Position numbers and translations under genes: made by a program
Part shown: positions 8,268 to 14,607 of the stretch, one piece after another
How positions within the stretch are numbered: position 1 is the first letter of the stretch
Layout of the letters: each line of letters starts with the position of its first letter
Assembly (NCBI GenBank): GCA_017411905.1
Contig: JAFQPB010000034.1
Span: forward strand, 1 to 26,152
Direction of reading: 5' to 3'
From: Oscillospiraceae bacterium
GTDB lineage: Bacteria > Bacillota_A > Clostridia > Oscillospirales > Oscillospiraceae
Length of the DNA: 26,152 nucleotides
Notes under the pieces: model-generated
What the model saw: the letters and a program-made list of their open reading frames with translations, nothing else
What the model was told of the DNA's origin: nothing
Database searches by the model: none

Positions 8268-8368
8268 GGAACAGAGTAGGAGATCTCGCGTCAAGTGCTG
8301 CCAAAATGGGGAGTTGTCTGGCAGACGAAGGACTTGTCCGCGATGAGGTTTCCGCACCCGCTGCACCA
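8268..8368 (+). ncRNA. Tetrahydrofolate (THF) riboswitch
   Basis: The segment carries the conserved THF riboswitch blocks in order: AGAGTAGGAGA (8273-8283), CGCGTCAAGTG (8288-8298), a P3 stem CTGCCA/TGGCAG (8298-8303 with 8319-8324), GGGGAGTTGTC (8309-8319), ACGAAGGACTTGTCCGCG (8325-8342) and the closing CACCCGCTGCACC (8355-8367). The match to the folT-type consensus is strong, and the next gene is a folate-type ECF transporter. A probable -10, GATAAT (8260-8265), precedes it, with no clear -35. Because the terminator at 8461 lies between aptamer and gene, control is probably by transcription termination when reduced folate is plentiful; that mode is inferred. Confidence 0.88.
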
Positions 8369-8460
8369 TAATGGAGCCTTCCTTTATGAGAAGCGATACT
8401 CGGTCGGGAAAAGTCGGCCTTGGAAAACGCTGCCTTTTCTCTGTCGGTGGAAATAGTACT

Positions 8461-8492
8461 CCCTGTGCTTTCGCACGGGGATTTTTGTTTTC
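8461..8492 (+). terminator. Terminator/attenuator in the folT leader
   Basis: CCCTGTGC (8461-8468), loop TTTC, and GCACGGGG (8473-8480) form an 8-bp stem with one G-T pair, followed by ATTTTTGTTTTC. It stands between the THF riboswitch and the folT ribosome site, 30 bases before the start codon, which is where an expression platform should be. Confidence 0.82.
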
Positions 8493-8522
8493 ACCGGCAC
8501 ATATAGATAGGAGGCAATTTTT

Positions 8523-9578
8523 ATGGCAAACAACAAATCTACAGCACTTTACCCCCATCCCTTTTCGAAGGCCTACTGGCGTGATGCTTTGGCAGAGCTC
8601 AAAGACATTAAGATGCTGGTGATCACCGCGCTGATGGTGGCACTGCGCATCGCCCTGAAGCCTGCGGCTATTTACATAGGCCCCCAGATGGCAATTCAGA
8701 CCGCCACCCTTGCCACTGCCTTGGGTGCAATGCTCTTTGGCCCTGTGATGGCCATTCCGGCGGCTATGGTTTCCGATACCATCGGGTTTATGCTCTATCC
8801 TACCGGTGATTATTTCCTACCCTTTATGCTCACCGAGATTGCAAGTACGGTGATTTATGCGCTGTGCCTCTACCGGGCAAAGCCCAGCGCAACCCGGGTC
8901 ATTATCGCCCGTTTCCTGATTTGCTTTGCAGTCAATGTGGTATTGCAGCAATTCATTATTGCTTGGCAGTACACCTATATGGGCAATCCCGAAAAGGCGA
9001 AGGACACCGTTATGGGTATTATGACCACCGCCCGGCTCTTTAAGAATTTGTTCTTCTTCCCCATTGAGACGGTTGTTATTACAATGTTCCTCAAGGTGCT
9101 GCTTCCCATCACCTCCCGGGCACGGCTGACCTTCGGCGGCAGCAAGGGTCTGGACTTTACCAAGAAGCAGATCGCCCTTTTGGCTGTACTGCTGGTGGTC
9201 GGCATTGGCAGCTCCATCAGCTATTTGGGCTACTATTATGACAACAACTCCATCACCAAGGAGTATTCCGATACCGAGGTGGTGGATATGAACCATATGG
9301 TTCACGATATGATTATGGAGCGGGAAGTCTTTGTGCCGGCAGACGAGACCGTTGCCGTTATCGAATATGCCCTTAAGCCTTTCTTTGGCGAGGAAACCAC
9401 ATATACTGTTGCTTTGTATCAGGCCAAAGAGGGGCAGGTTATTACCGATAAGATGTGGAGCTACAAAAAGACCCCTGCATCCAAAGACCAGACCATAGCG
9501 CGGATCGCCACGGTGACGATTGTGGTAAGCAATAAGACAGGCGATGTTTTATCCTATGAAAGTGTTCCGGTAAAATAA
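8523..9578 (+). CDS. folT: FolT-like ECF transporter S component with C-terminal extension
   Basis: A 351-residue membrane protein whose first 200 residues match the substrate-binding S component for folate of ECF transporters, which works with the shared EcfA-EcfA'-EcfT module. Visible are ALMVALRIALK, LGAMLFGPVMAIPAAMVSD and DTIGFMLYPTGDYFLP, the FolT-type signature, and about six hydrophobic helices ending with LPITSRARL. Normal S components are about 170-200 residues. Here a seventh helix (about 217-237) and a soluble domain of roughly 110 residues (238-351) follow; I do not recognise that domain. AGGAGG (8509-8514) lies eight bases before the ATG. The THF riboswitch upstream supports folate as substrate. 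ECF module genes are not in the window. Confidence 0.85.
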   Translation: MANNKSTALYPHPFSKAYWRDALAELKDIKMLVITALMVALRIALKPAAIYIGPQMAIQTATLATALGAMLFGPVMAIPAAMVSDTIGFMLYPTGDYFLPFMLTEIASTVIYALCLYRAKPSATRVIIARFLICFAVNVVLQQFIIAWQYTYMGNPEKAKDTVMGIMTTARLFKNLFFFPIETVVITMFLKVLLPITSRARLTFGGSKGLDFTKKQIALLAVLLVVGIGSSISYLGYYYDNNSITKEYSDTEVVDMNHMVHDMIMEREVFVPADETVAVIEYALKPFFGEETTYTVALYQAKEGQVITDKMWSYKKTPASKDQTIARIATVTIVVSNKTGDVLSYESVPVK

Positions 9579-9582
9579 GCAC

Positions 9583-9607
9583 AAAGGAGGGGGGCGCCCC
9601 CTCCTTT
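9583..9607 (+). terminator. Terminator hairpin after folT
   Basis: AAAGGAGGGGG (9583-9593) and CCCCCTCCTTT (9597-9607) form an 11-bp GC-rich stem with a GCG loop, starting four bases after the folT stop. The T tract is short, so termination is probable but not certain. Confidence 0.7.
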
Positions 9608-9613
9608 ACAGAT

Positions 9614-9684
9614 TGTAGGGGCGGGCTGTCCGTAATATGCGGTATCGATCGTGCAGTAGCGGACGACCAATGGTCGCCCCTACA
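9614..9684. repeat. Short inverted-end repeat, TGTAGGGGCG type
   Basis: The 71-bp unit starts TGTAGGGGCG and ends with its reverse complement CGCCCCTACA; just inside are GGCTGTCCG and CGGAC-GACC, and the centre holds GGTATCGATCG. It is intergenic, between folT and the nickel-type operon, and has no coding content. The GTAGGGG ends link it loosely to the repeats at 1-180 and 487-540. Confidence 0.75.
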
Positions 9685-9725
9685 GTTGCCGTTGCGAACA
9701 AGAAGAGGACAGCCCCTCCCTCTTG

Positions 9726-9754
9726 TTGACGAAAATCGTTTTTTCGGTTATAAT
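9726..9754 (+). promoter_or_regulatory. Near-consensus sigma-A promoter of the nickel-type operon
   Basis: TTGACG (9726-9731) and TATAAT (9749-9754) are separated by 17 bases. The predicted start near 9761 leaves a short leader with AAAGGAG before the ATG at 9783. It is one of the strongest promoters in the window. Confidence 0.88.
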
Positions 9755-9782
9755 AAAGAAAAAATGCAAAGGAGCTTTATAT

Positions 9783-10235
9783 ATGCATATTCATGAGGAT
9801 CATACAGGCTGTCATTGCCACGATCACGAACATAGCCACACCCACGCGCATACCCACGACGGTGTCGTCCACAGCCACGAACATTGTCACGGGCATTCCC
9901 ACGATCATAGCCATCCCCATGAGCACGACCATCTTCACGATGCGGATGCCCACCACGACCACTGCCATCACGACCATTGTGACCACGGCCATGAGCACGG
10001 TCACGATTGCGGCTGCTGCGGCGGCAAGTGCGAGCACACCCAGATGGAAGAGCTTTTGGCACTGATGACCTATATGGCAAACCACAATACTGCCCACGCA
10101 AATGAGCTGGCCGGTCTTGCCAAGCAGCTTCAGGAAATGGGCAGCTATGCGGCCTACGAGCAGGTACTGGCCGCCGTCAGCGATTATGAAAAGGGCAATC
10201 TGCGCCTGCGCGCTGTGCTGGCAAGCCTAAAATAA
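9783..10235 (+). CDS. His/Cys-rich metal-binding protein, 150 aa
   Basis: The first 87 residues hold about 34 histidines and 9 cysteines in alternating HxH and HCH patterns (MHIHEDHTGCHCHDHEH onwards), ending in CGCCGGKCEH. The rest (about 88-150) is a small helical region, starting MEELLALMTYMANHN, with no Cys and little His. Such His-rich tails occur in nickel and zinc storage or delivery proteins such as HypB and SlyD; this protein is neither. The ATG at 9783 is chosen because AAAGGAG (9768-9774) is eight bases upstream and the start at 9723 lies before the -35 box. It is ten bases from cooT, which strongly suggests nickel as the metal. The helical domain probably mediates contact with a partner; which one is unknown. 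Confidence 0.85.
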   Translation: MHIHEDHTGCHCHDHEHSHTHAHTHDGVVHSHEHCHGHSHDHSHPHEHDHLHDADAHHDHCHHDHCDHGHEHGHDCGCCGGKCEHTQMEELLALMTYMANHNTAHANELAGLAKQLQEMGSYAAYEQVLAAVSDYEKGNLRLRAVLASLK

Positions 10236-10245
10236 GGAGAAAACT

Positions 10246-10437
10246 ATGTGTCTTTCTACGGTTTATAAGAATAACACCGCGCCTGAGAGCCTGCTTATGA
10301 AAAATGTAATGCGCATCGAATGTAAGGACGGCACGGTGGTGCTGACCGATCTGATGGATCGCACGGTTGCCATTGAAGGTACGTTGGAATACGCCAACTT
10401 AGTCGAGGGTGTCGTATTAGTAAAGGAAACTGCCTGA
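10246..10437 (+). CDS. cooT: CooT-family nickel-binding protein
   Basis: A 63-residue protein beginning MCLSTVYKN, the hallmark of the CooT family. CooT of Rhodospirillum rubrum is a small dimeric Ni(II) protein needed for carbon monoxide dehydrogenase maturation, and Cys2 is its key ligand; Cys2 is present here. The rest (MRIECKDGTVVLTDLMDR, TLEYANLVEGVVLV) matches the family's small beta-barrel. AAGGAG (10234-10239) is six bases from the ATG, just after the His-rich gene, and the stop TGA overlaps the next ATG by one base. CODH genes are not in the window, so the nickel enzyme served is unknown; hydrogenase, urease or CODH/ACS are possibilities. Confidence 0.88.
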   Translation: MCLSTVYKNNTAPESLLMKNVMRIECKDGTVVLTDLMDRTVAIEGTLEYANLVEGVVLVKETA

Positions 10438-10901
10438 TGACAAAATATTTGATCGTCATTTTCATTTCTATGCTCCCGATCATAGAGCTGCGGGGTGCGG
10501 TGCCGGTTGCCATCGGCTATGGTATTGATCCGCTGGCTGCGCTGGCCGTGTGTACGCTTAGCAATATGGTTCCTGTGCCGGTCATTTATTTCTTCGCCCG
10601 GAAATTCCTTTTATGGGGCAGTAAACAGCGGTTAATCGGCGATATTTGCACCTTTTTTTTGGAAAAAGGAGAGCGCGCCGGGCAGAAATTGGTAAAAAAA
10701 ACCGGCCGTGGCGGTCTGTTTTTTGCATTACTGCTGTTCGTTGGTATCCCCGTTCCCGGTACTGGCGCGTGGACAGGAACGCTGGCCGCCAGCTTCCTCA
10801 ATATGGGTTTTAAGTCTACTGTGGCCGCTGTTTCCTTGGGCGTACTGCTGGCGGGTATCATAATGGGAACGGCAAGCTTGGCGGTATTTGGTATTTTTTA
10901 A
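10437..10901 (+). CDS. Small multidrug-export-type membrane protein (COG2426)
   Basis: A 154-residue integral membrane protein of the small multi-drug export family (Sm_multidrug_ex). It begins MTKYLIVIFISMLPIIELRG, the typical first helix with the conserved ELRGAVP, followed by AVCTLSNMVPVPVIYFFARK, a soluble loop, and PVPGTGAWTGTLAA. Four hydrophobic segments are visible. The family name is historical; transport activity is poorly established. It overlaps the cooT stop by one base and has AAAGGA (10422-10427) nine bases upstream, so it is translationally coupled to cooT. A role in metal movement is possible from context only. Confidence 0.85.
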   Translation: MTKYLIVIFISMLPIIELRGAVPVAIGYGIDPLAALAVCTLSNMVPVPVIYFFARKFLLWGSKQRLIGDICTFFLEKGERAGQKLVKKTGRGGLFFALLLFVGIPVPGTGAWTGTLAASFLNMGFKSTVAAVSLGVLLAGIIMGTASLAVFGIF

Positions 10902-10912
10902 GGAGTTAGATT

Positions 10913-11248
10913 ATGTGTATTTTTTGCAAAATTATTGCGGGAGAAATTCCCTCTACAAAGGTCTATGAGGACGAGACCGTTTTCGCATTCCGGGACATCA
11001 ATCCCCAAGCACCCACCCACATTTTGGTGATTCCCAAGACCCATATTGCTTCCGTTGCAGAGCTGACCGCAGAAAATAGCCCTGTAGTTGCTCACATTTT
11101 CGAGGTGATTCCCCAAATTGCGCAGGCAGAAGGTCTTACAGGCGGCTATCGGGTAGTCTCTAACTGTGGCCCAGATGCCCGGCAGAGTGTGCAGCACCTT
11201 CATTTCCATATCTTGGGTGGCCGGGAGCTGACGGAACAAATGGCATAG
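10913..11248 (+). CDS. HIT-family nucleotide hydrolase (HinT-like)
   Basis: A 111-residue histidine-triad protein. HIT enzymes of this branch hydrolyse purine nucleoside phosphoramidates and adenylates. The N-terminal CIFCKIIAGEIPSTKVYED, the FRDINPQAPTHILVIPK segment and the C-terminal triad QHLHFHILGG (HxHxHxx) are complete. AAGGAG (10900-10905) overlaps the preceding stop and lies seven bases before the ATG, so it is the last gene of the operon starting at 9783. Its link with nickel is not evident; HIT genes often sit in mixed operons. Confidence 0.93.
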   Translation: MCIFCKIIAGEIPSTKVYEDETVFAFRDINPQAPTHILVIPKTHIASVAELTAENSPVVAHIFEVIPQIAQAEGLTGGYRVVSNCGPDARQSVQHLHFHILGGRELTEQMA

Positions 11249-11278
11249 CAGTTGATAATTAATAGTTGACAATTGTGG
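11249..11278. repeat. AT-rich TTGACAATTG repeat, copy 1
   Basis: AGTTGATAATTAATAG followed by TTGACAATTG. Related copies are at 21377-21412 and 23691-23722. This copy starts right after the HIT stop codon and overlaps the -35 hexamer of the thiT promoter. Confidence 0.6.
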
Positions 11279-11293
11279 ATTTTCGAGTATAAT
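11266..11293 (+). promoter_or_regulatory. Consensus sigma-A promoter of thiT
   Basis: TTGACA (11266-11271) and TATAAT (11288-11293), both perfect, are separated by 16 bases. The TPP riboswitch begins about 20 bases further on. The -35 lies inside an AT-rich repeat unit that occurs at other intergenic sites. Confidence 0.88.
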
Positions 11294-11316
11294 CATATTA
11301 AATCGCATAACAAATA

Positions 11317-11409
11317 GTCTTCGGGGGGCCGGATGCATCCGGCTGAGATTTGACTTGGTAGTCACGACCCGTGAACCTGATACGGTTAGTACCGTCGGAG
11401 GGAAAGATG
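11317..11409 (+). ncRNA. TPP riboswitch (thi box)
   Basis: The conserved TPP aptamer blocks are present in order: a GC-rich P3 arm with CCGGATGCATCCGG (11329-11342), CTGAGA (11343-11348), the pyrophosphate-sensing half GACCCGTGAACCTGATACGG (11366-11385), GTTAGTACCGTCGGAGGGAA and the closing AAGAT, which can pair with GTCTT near 11318. Thiamine pyrophosphate binding would favour the terminator at 11429, shutting off thiT. The gene downstream, a thiamine transporter, agrees. Confidence 0.95.
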
Positions 11410-11428
11410 CACATATGAGATGCCTTGG

Positions 11429-11470
11429 TATCGCATTGCACCCAGACGGTTTGCAATGCGATAATTTTTT
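11429..11470 (+). terminator. Intrinsic attenuator of the TPP riboswitch
   Basis: TATCGCATTGCA (11429-11440) and TGCAATGCGATA (11452-11463) form a perfect 12-bp stem, followed by ATTTTTT. It starts about 20 bases after the aptamer, the expected place for a transcription attenuator. Confidence 0.9.
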
Positions 11471-11633
11471 GAGCCCAGCTCAAAAAATTCTCTTTCGGCT
11501 TCTCCGGTTCTTTTTCACCGGATTCGCTCCTTGCGCCCCTTGAAATACACAAAGTATTCCTGCGTATCGCAAGAAACGACCCGACAAAAAATTCCGCGGA
11601 GCATCCTGAAAGATAATTTTTATCGCTGGGCTC
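11463..11633. repeat. Repeat element inserted between attenuator and thiT
   Basis: GAGCCCAGC (11471-11479) and GCTGGGCTC (11625-11633) are inverted ends of a segment of about 163 bp. The left end also forms a 12-bp hairpin on its own (AATTTTTTGAGC at 11463-11474 with 11478-11489), and CCGGTTCTTTTTCACCGG is near 11504. It reads as non-coding in the thiT direction and makes the thiT leader unusually long. The terminal symmetry suggests a mobile non-autonomous element, but no second copy is in the window. Confidence 0.5.
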
Positions 11634-11673
11634 GGTATCAACCGAAATGAGGTTGAAGAAAGGAAGGCATTTT

Positions 11674-12255
11674 ATGAAAAACAACGTAAACAAAAGTCAC
11701 CTGCGCATACAGTCGTTATGCGAAGGCGCGATTCTGGTGGCAGCGGCACAGATCCTTGGCTACATCAAGCTGTTTCCGCCTACTTGGCCGAATGGCGGCT
11801 CTATCACCTTGGCAGCATTTCCCATTGCCCTTTATGCCGTGCGCTGGGGCGTAGGACGGGGTCTGCTGGCAGGCTTTGTCTTTGGCATTTTACAGCTTCT
11901 GATGGACGAAGCCTATGCTTGGGGCTGGCAGTCTATGCTGCTGGACTACTTGGTGGCCTTTACGCCCTTGGGACTGGCAGGCCTGTTTAAGGGCAAGAAA
12001 TGGGGCATTTTCCCCGGCATTGTCCTTGGAAATATAGGCAGATTTATCGTTCATTACATCAGCGGCGTGACCATCTACCGCATTTATGAGCCGACCAATA
12101 TTCCTGGCATCGGCACCTTTGACGGTGCAGAGCTTTACTCTCTCGTCTATAACGGCTCTTATATGCTGCCGTGTATGCTCCTTGCCTTGGCGGTGGCCGC
12201 GCTTCTTTATGTACCGATGAAGAAGTATTTCGCCGGCTACGACCTGAATAAGTAG
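11674..12255 (+). CDS. thiT: Thiamine ECF transporter S component ThiT
   Basis: A 193-residue membrane protein, the thiamine-binding S component of an ECF transporter. Family features are EGAILVAAAQILGYIKLF, WPNGGSITLAAFPIALYAVRWG (the ThiT GGSI signature near the thiamine pocket), DEAYAWGWQSMLLDY, and RFIVHYISGVTIY near residue 125 with a following YNGSYMLP. About six helices are seen. The ATG at 11674 is chosen for AAGGAAGG (11660-11667) six bases upstream; the 11647 start has no ribosome site. Expression is set by the TPP riboswitch and attenuator. The TAG stop lies within the GTAGGGACACC end of an adjoining repeat, so the C-terminus may have been fixed by that insertion. The ECF energising module is elsewhere. 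Confidence 0.94.
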   Translation: MKNNVNKSHLRIQSLCEGAILVAAAQILGYIKLFPPTWPNGGSITLAAFPIALYAVRWGVGRGLLAGFVFGILQLLMDEAYAWGWQSMLLDYLVAFTPLGLAGLFKGKKWGIFPGIVLGNIGRFIVHYISGVTIYRIYEPTNIPGIGTFDGAELYSLVYNGSYMLPCMLLALAVAALLYVPMKKYFAGYDLNK

Positions 12256-12325
12256 GGACACCGCTCCTGCGGTGTCCGCCAACCCAACACCGTGTTTTCG
12301 GACATCCGAGGACGGGTGTCCCTAC
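12252..12325. repeat. GTAGGGACACC-ended repeat, copy 2
   Basis: It begins GTAGGGACACCGCTCCTGCG and ends GACGGGTGTCCCTAC, matching both ends of the unit at 487-540, but the middle (CAACCCAACACCGTGTTTTC) differs. The first four bases overlap the end of thiT and supply its TAG stop. Confidence 0.8.
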
Positions 12326-12330
12326 AATTA

Positions 12331-12365
12331 GACCCGGTAGATGGTTCTACCGGGTCAGAATTTTA
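12331..12365 (+). terminator. Terminator between convergent thiT and SLH gene
   Basis: GACCCGGTAGA (12331-12341), loop TGGT, and TCTACCGGGTC (12346-12356) form a perfect 11-bp stem, followed by AGAATTTTA on the plus strand. It lies after thiT and directly past the stop of the convergent SLH gene, so it may serve both. Confidence 0.75.
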
Positions 12366-13565
12366 TCGATACACGGCTGCGCCGGCAGAAGAAGCGGATA
12401 AATGGCTGGCTTCATAGAGGATCTGGGACACATCGCTGCGGGTCAGCGCACCGGTGGCACTGACGTAAATGCCGTTATCCTCCAAAACAGACAGAGATAC
12501 CGCTGCCCAAGCGGGTACAACATCTTCGGAAGCGGCAGACTGGGTAGTCAGCGCATCCTGCGAGATGGCCAAGTCCAGCGCGTTTTGCAGCATTACCGCT
12601 GCTTCTGCACCGGTAATGGTCTCAGAGAAGTTCGTTGTGTCCGGCCAGCCGGCAGTCAGACCCGAACGCAGCGCGGCCGCAAGGTAGGGTCGCATCCACT
12701 GAGGTGTGTCAGCGGGCAGAGAAAGGGTAGAAGTATCCTCTAAGGGGATATCCAGCGCCTTTACCAGCATAGACAGGAACTCACCGCGGCTGACCGTTTC
12801 CTCCGGACGGAAAACAAGCTGTCCGTTAATGCTGTCACCGGTGAAAAGGCCGGTGTGGCGCATCCACTCAGCAGTGAAGCGGCAAGCGGTATTTTGGGTA
12901 TCCGAATATTGCTTACTGTCTGTGGGCTTCAAAATTTGTACCGTCACCGTTGCCACCCGGGACACATTCCCTGCGGGGTCTGTGGCACAGTAGGTGAAGG
13001 AGTCTACGCCTACCTTGTTTTTCTTGGGGGTATAGACAAAGGTGCCGTCGGCAGATAGCTCCACCGCGCCCCGCTTAGGACTGCGCACTAAGGTATAGGT
13101 CATTTCCTGCCCCTCCGGCTCGGAGACCTTCAGCGTTCCGTCCACCGCCAAATTTTTATAGGTTTCCAAGGAAAAATCCTGCGCCACGGGAGGGTTGTCA
13201 GCTTTTCCGCGAATGGAAATGGTGACGGTGGCGGCGTTTTCCACCCGGTTTTCATAGATGGGCAGATAGGAAATTTCTGCCACAGCGTCCTGCTGGGTCA
13301 GCAGCGGGGAGAAGGTAAGGGCAGAGAGCTGCTCGGCGGTGAGAATGTCACCGGTTTGCAGGATGCGCTTGCCTAAAAAAACGGTACCGCTTTCCGGCTC
13401 GGGCAGGGCGGTGATGCATACGCCCATAAGGGCCTGCTTCTCTGAGCTTTCAAAATCTGTGGAAGTAAAGCAGTAGATGGCATCGCAGTCTACCTCTGCA
13501 GCAAAGACGGACATAGGCAGAAGCAGCAGTGCCAGCGCAAGGGCAATGAGTGATTTGCGACACAT
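12363..13565 (-). CDS. Exported protein with Ig-like and SLH domains
   Basis: A 400-residue secreted or cell-wall protein. Residues 1-22 are a signal peptide (LIALALALLLLPMSVFA, cut probably after VFA). An N-terminal region of about 100 residues is followed by an Ig-like/cadherin-like domain (about 127-210), with PPVAQDFSLETYKN, GTFVYTPKKNKVGVDSFTY and DPAGNVSRVATVTV. Residues about 225-390 form S-layer homology motifs (FRPEETVSRGEFLSMLVKAL, then FSETITGAEAAVMLQNALDL and LTRSDVSQILYEAS), which usually bind pyruvylated wall polymer. AGGAGG (13580-13575) lies nine bases before the ATG. The M14 peptidase gene is 56 bases upstream on the same strand. Its ligand or exact role is not visible. Confidence 0.85.
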   Translation of the reverse strand: MCRKSLIALALALLLLPMSVFAAEVDCDAIYCFTSTDFESSEKQALMGVCITALPEPESGTVFLGKRILQTGDILTAEQLSALTFSPLLTQQDAVAEISYLPIYENRVENAATVTISIRGKADNPPVAQDFSLETYKNLAVDGTLKVSEPEGQEMTYTLVRSPKRGAVELSADGTFVYTPKKNKVGVDSFTYCATDPAGNVSRVATVTVQILKPTDSKQYSDTQNTACRFTAEWMRHTGLFTGDSINGQLVFRPEETVSRGEFLSMLVKALDIPLEDTSTLSLPADTPQWMRPYLAAALRSGLTAGWPDTTNFSETITGAEAAVMLQNALDLAISQDALTTQSAASEDVVPAWAAVSLSVLEDNGIYVSATGALTRSDVSQILYEASHLSASSAGAAVYR

Positions 13566-13621
13566 AGAAATTAACCTCCTAAATTTGTGTTCGGAGGTAT
13601 TGTTTGCCCCTTGTGGGAAAA

Positions 13622-14557
13622 TTATGCAAAAACCGGGTAATTTCCTGAAGCGGCAATATTCAAAATAGGCAGGCAGTCCTGATAGATCTCCTCGAATTGG
13701 GAAAGAGGGAGGGGGTTAACGCCACGCCCAGCCTCAATAGTATAGCCCGGTCTGCGGAATTCCTGAATAAACCAGTCCTTATAGCCGGCAAAGGCGGAAT
13801 TATAGGGCACATCTGCTAAGCGATAGCCGCTGGCGGCAGCCATCGCCTCGCCCAATTCCTTTGCGCCGGGAACCTCAATGTCAGAAAACGTCCAGTAGAT
13901 TTCCTGCCCCTGCGTGTGGAACGCCAACACCAACGCCGGGTCTACTGCCTCTGTGTAGCCGGAGAGCGCTTGGGTCTCCAACTGGTTAAAGGGTGCGCGG
14001 CCCACATAATCCCGGGGGCCGGGGAGAGTATAGCCTTGAGAAAATTTGATCTCCCGTGCCTGCAGCCACCCGGCGGGGTAGTTAAGGTTCAGGTCTGTGC
14101 CTAAAAGGTTGGCCTTCCAGCCATCGGGGAATGCAATTTCCGGGTAATTCTCCGAAAGCCGCAGGGCAACCTCGTACTGTATTTCTCCCGGGCGGATGGC
14201 ACCGGTTACAAGGTCTACGCCGTCCGGGTCTACCATTGGCACCATAAAAATAGTGGCGGCTTCGCTAAGGGCGGTCCCATCCTCGTCGCCGATTTGGCCG
14301 CCGGACTGGATAGCCTGCGCCAACTCCTCTGCCCAGCGAAGAAGGATATAGGCGGTGATCCATTCGTTTGCGTGGTGGGCGGCAGAAAACAGCACCTTGC
14401 GCTGGCCGTTTCCAATCACTAAGGTGCGGATCGGCCGCTGAAAGGCGGTGGTTGCCAGCAGCTCGGTGCGGCAAAAAGGGTAGGTCTGCACCAGTTCTAA
14501 AATGGCTTTGTCGCAAATATCGGATGTAATGGGAATTGTCGTATTTACAATAGACAT
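13622..14557 (-). CDS. M14-family metallocarboxypeptidase, gamma-D-glutamyl endopeptidase-like
   Basis: A 311-residue zinc peptidase of family M14. Zinc ligands are His62 and Glu65 in HHANEW and His214 in AFHTQG; the catalytic Glu275 lies in TIEAGRG. DPDGVDLVTG and PFNQLETQAL are further family motifs. The usual DLNRN Arg that grips a substrate carboxylate is replaced (GTDLNLNYPAGW), which fits the gamma-D-glutamyl-L-diamino acid endopeptidase branch that cuts peptidoglycan peptides better than a digestive carboxypeptidase. No signal peptide or LysM repeat is present, so it may act in the cytoplasm on recycled muropeptides or in the mother cell; this is inference. GGAGG (14570-14566) is eight bases from the ATG but lies within a terminator-like hairpin. 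Confidence 0.88.
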   Translation of the reverse strand: MSIVNTTIPITSDICDKAILELVQTYPFCRTELLATTAFQRPIRTLVIGNGQRKVLFSAAHHANEWITAYILLRWAEELAQAIQSGGQIGDEDGTALSEAATIFMVPMVDPDGVDLVTGAIRPGEIQYEVALRLSENYPEIAFPDGWKANLLGTDLNLNYPAGWLQAREIKFSQGYTLPGPRDYVGRAPFNQLETQALSGYTEAVDPALVLAFHTQGQEIYWTFSDIEVPGAKELGEAMAAASGYRLADVPYNSAFAGYKDWFIQEFRRPGYTIEAGRGVNPLPLSQFEEIYQDCLPILNIAASGNYPVFA

Positions 14558-14595
14558 AAAAATCGCCTCCGACTATACTATGTGTCGGAGGCGAT
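14558..14595 (-). terminator. Terminator-like hairpin holding the M14 gene's ribosome site
   Basis: On the minus strand ATCGCCTCCGAC (14595-14584) pairs perfectly with GTCGGAGGCGAT (14573-14562), and a T run follows to 14558, directly before the ATG of the M14 gene at 14557. It has the form of an intrinsic terminator for the upstream membrane-protein gene (stop at 14608), yet its 3' arm contains GGAGG, the M14 ribosome site. Confidence 0.8.
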
Positions 14596-14607
14596 ATGTG
14601 TGTATAA

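Noticed and set aside
8371..8622. 83-codon open frame overlapping the folT start
   Set aside because: It lies in the riboswitch leader and terminator, lacks a ribosome site and overlaps folT in another frame.
9748..10101. Antisense open frames over the His-rich gene
   Set aside because: They are the complement of CAT/CAC-rich codons, giving artificial Met/Val- or Arg/Gly-rich frames.
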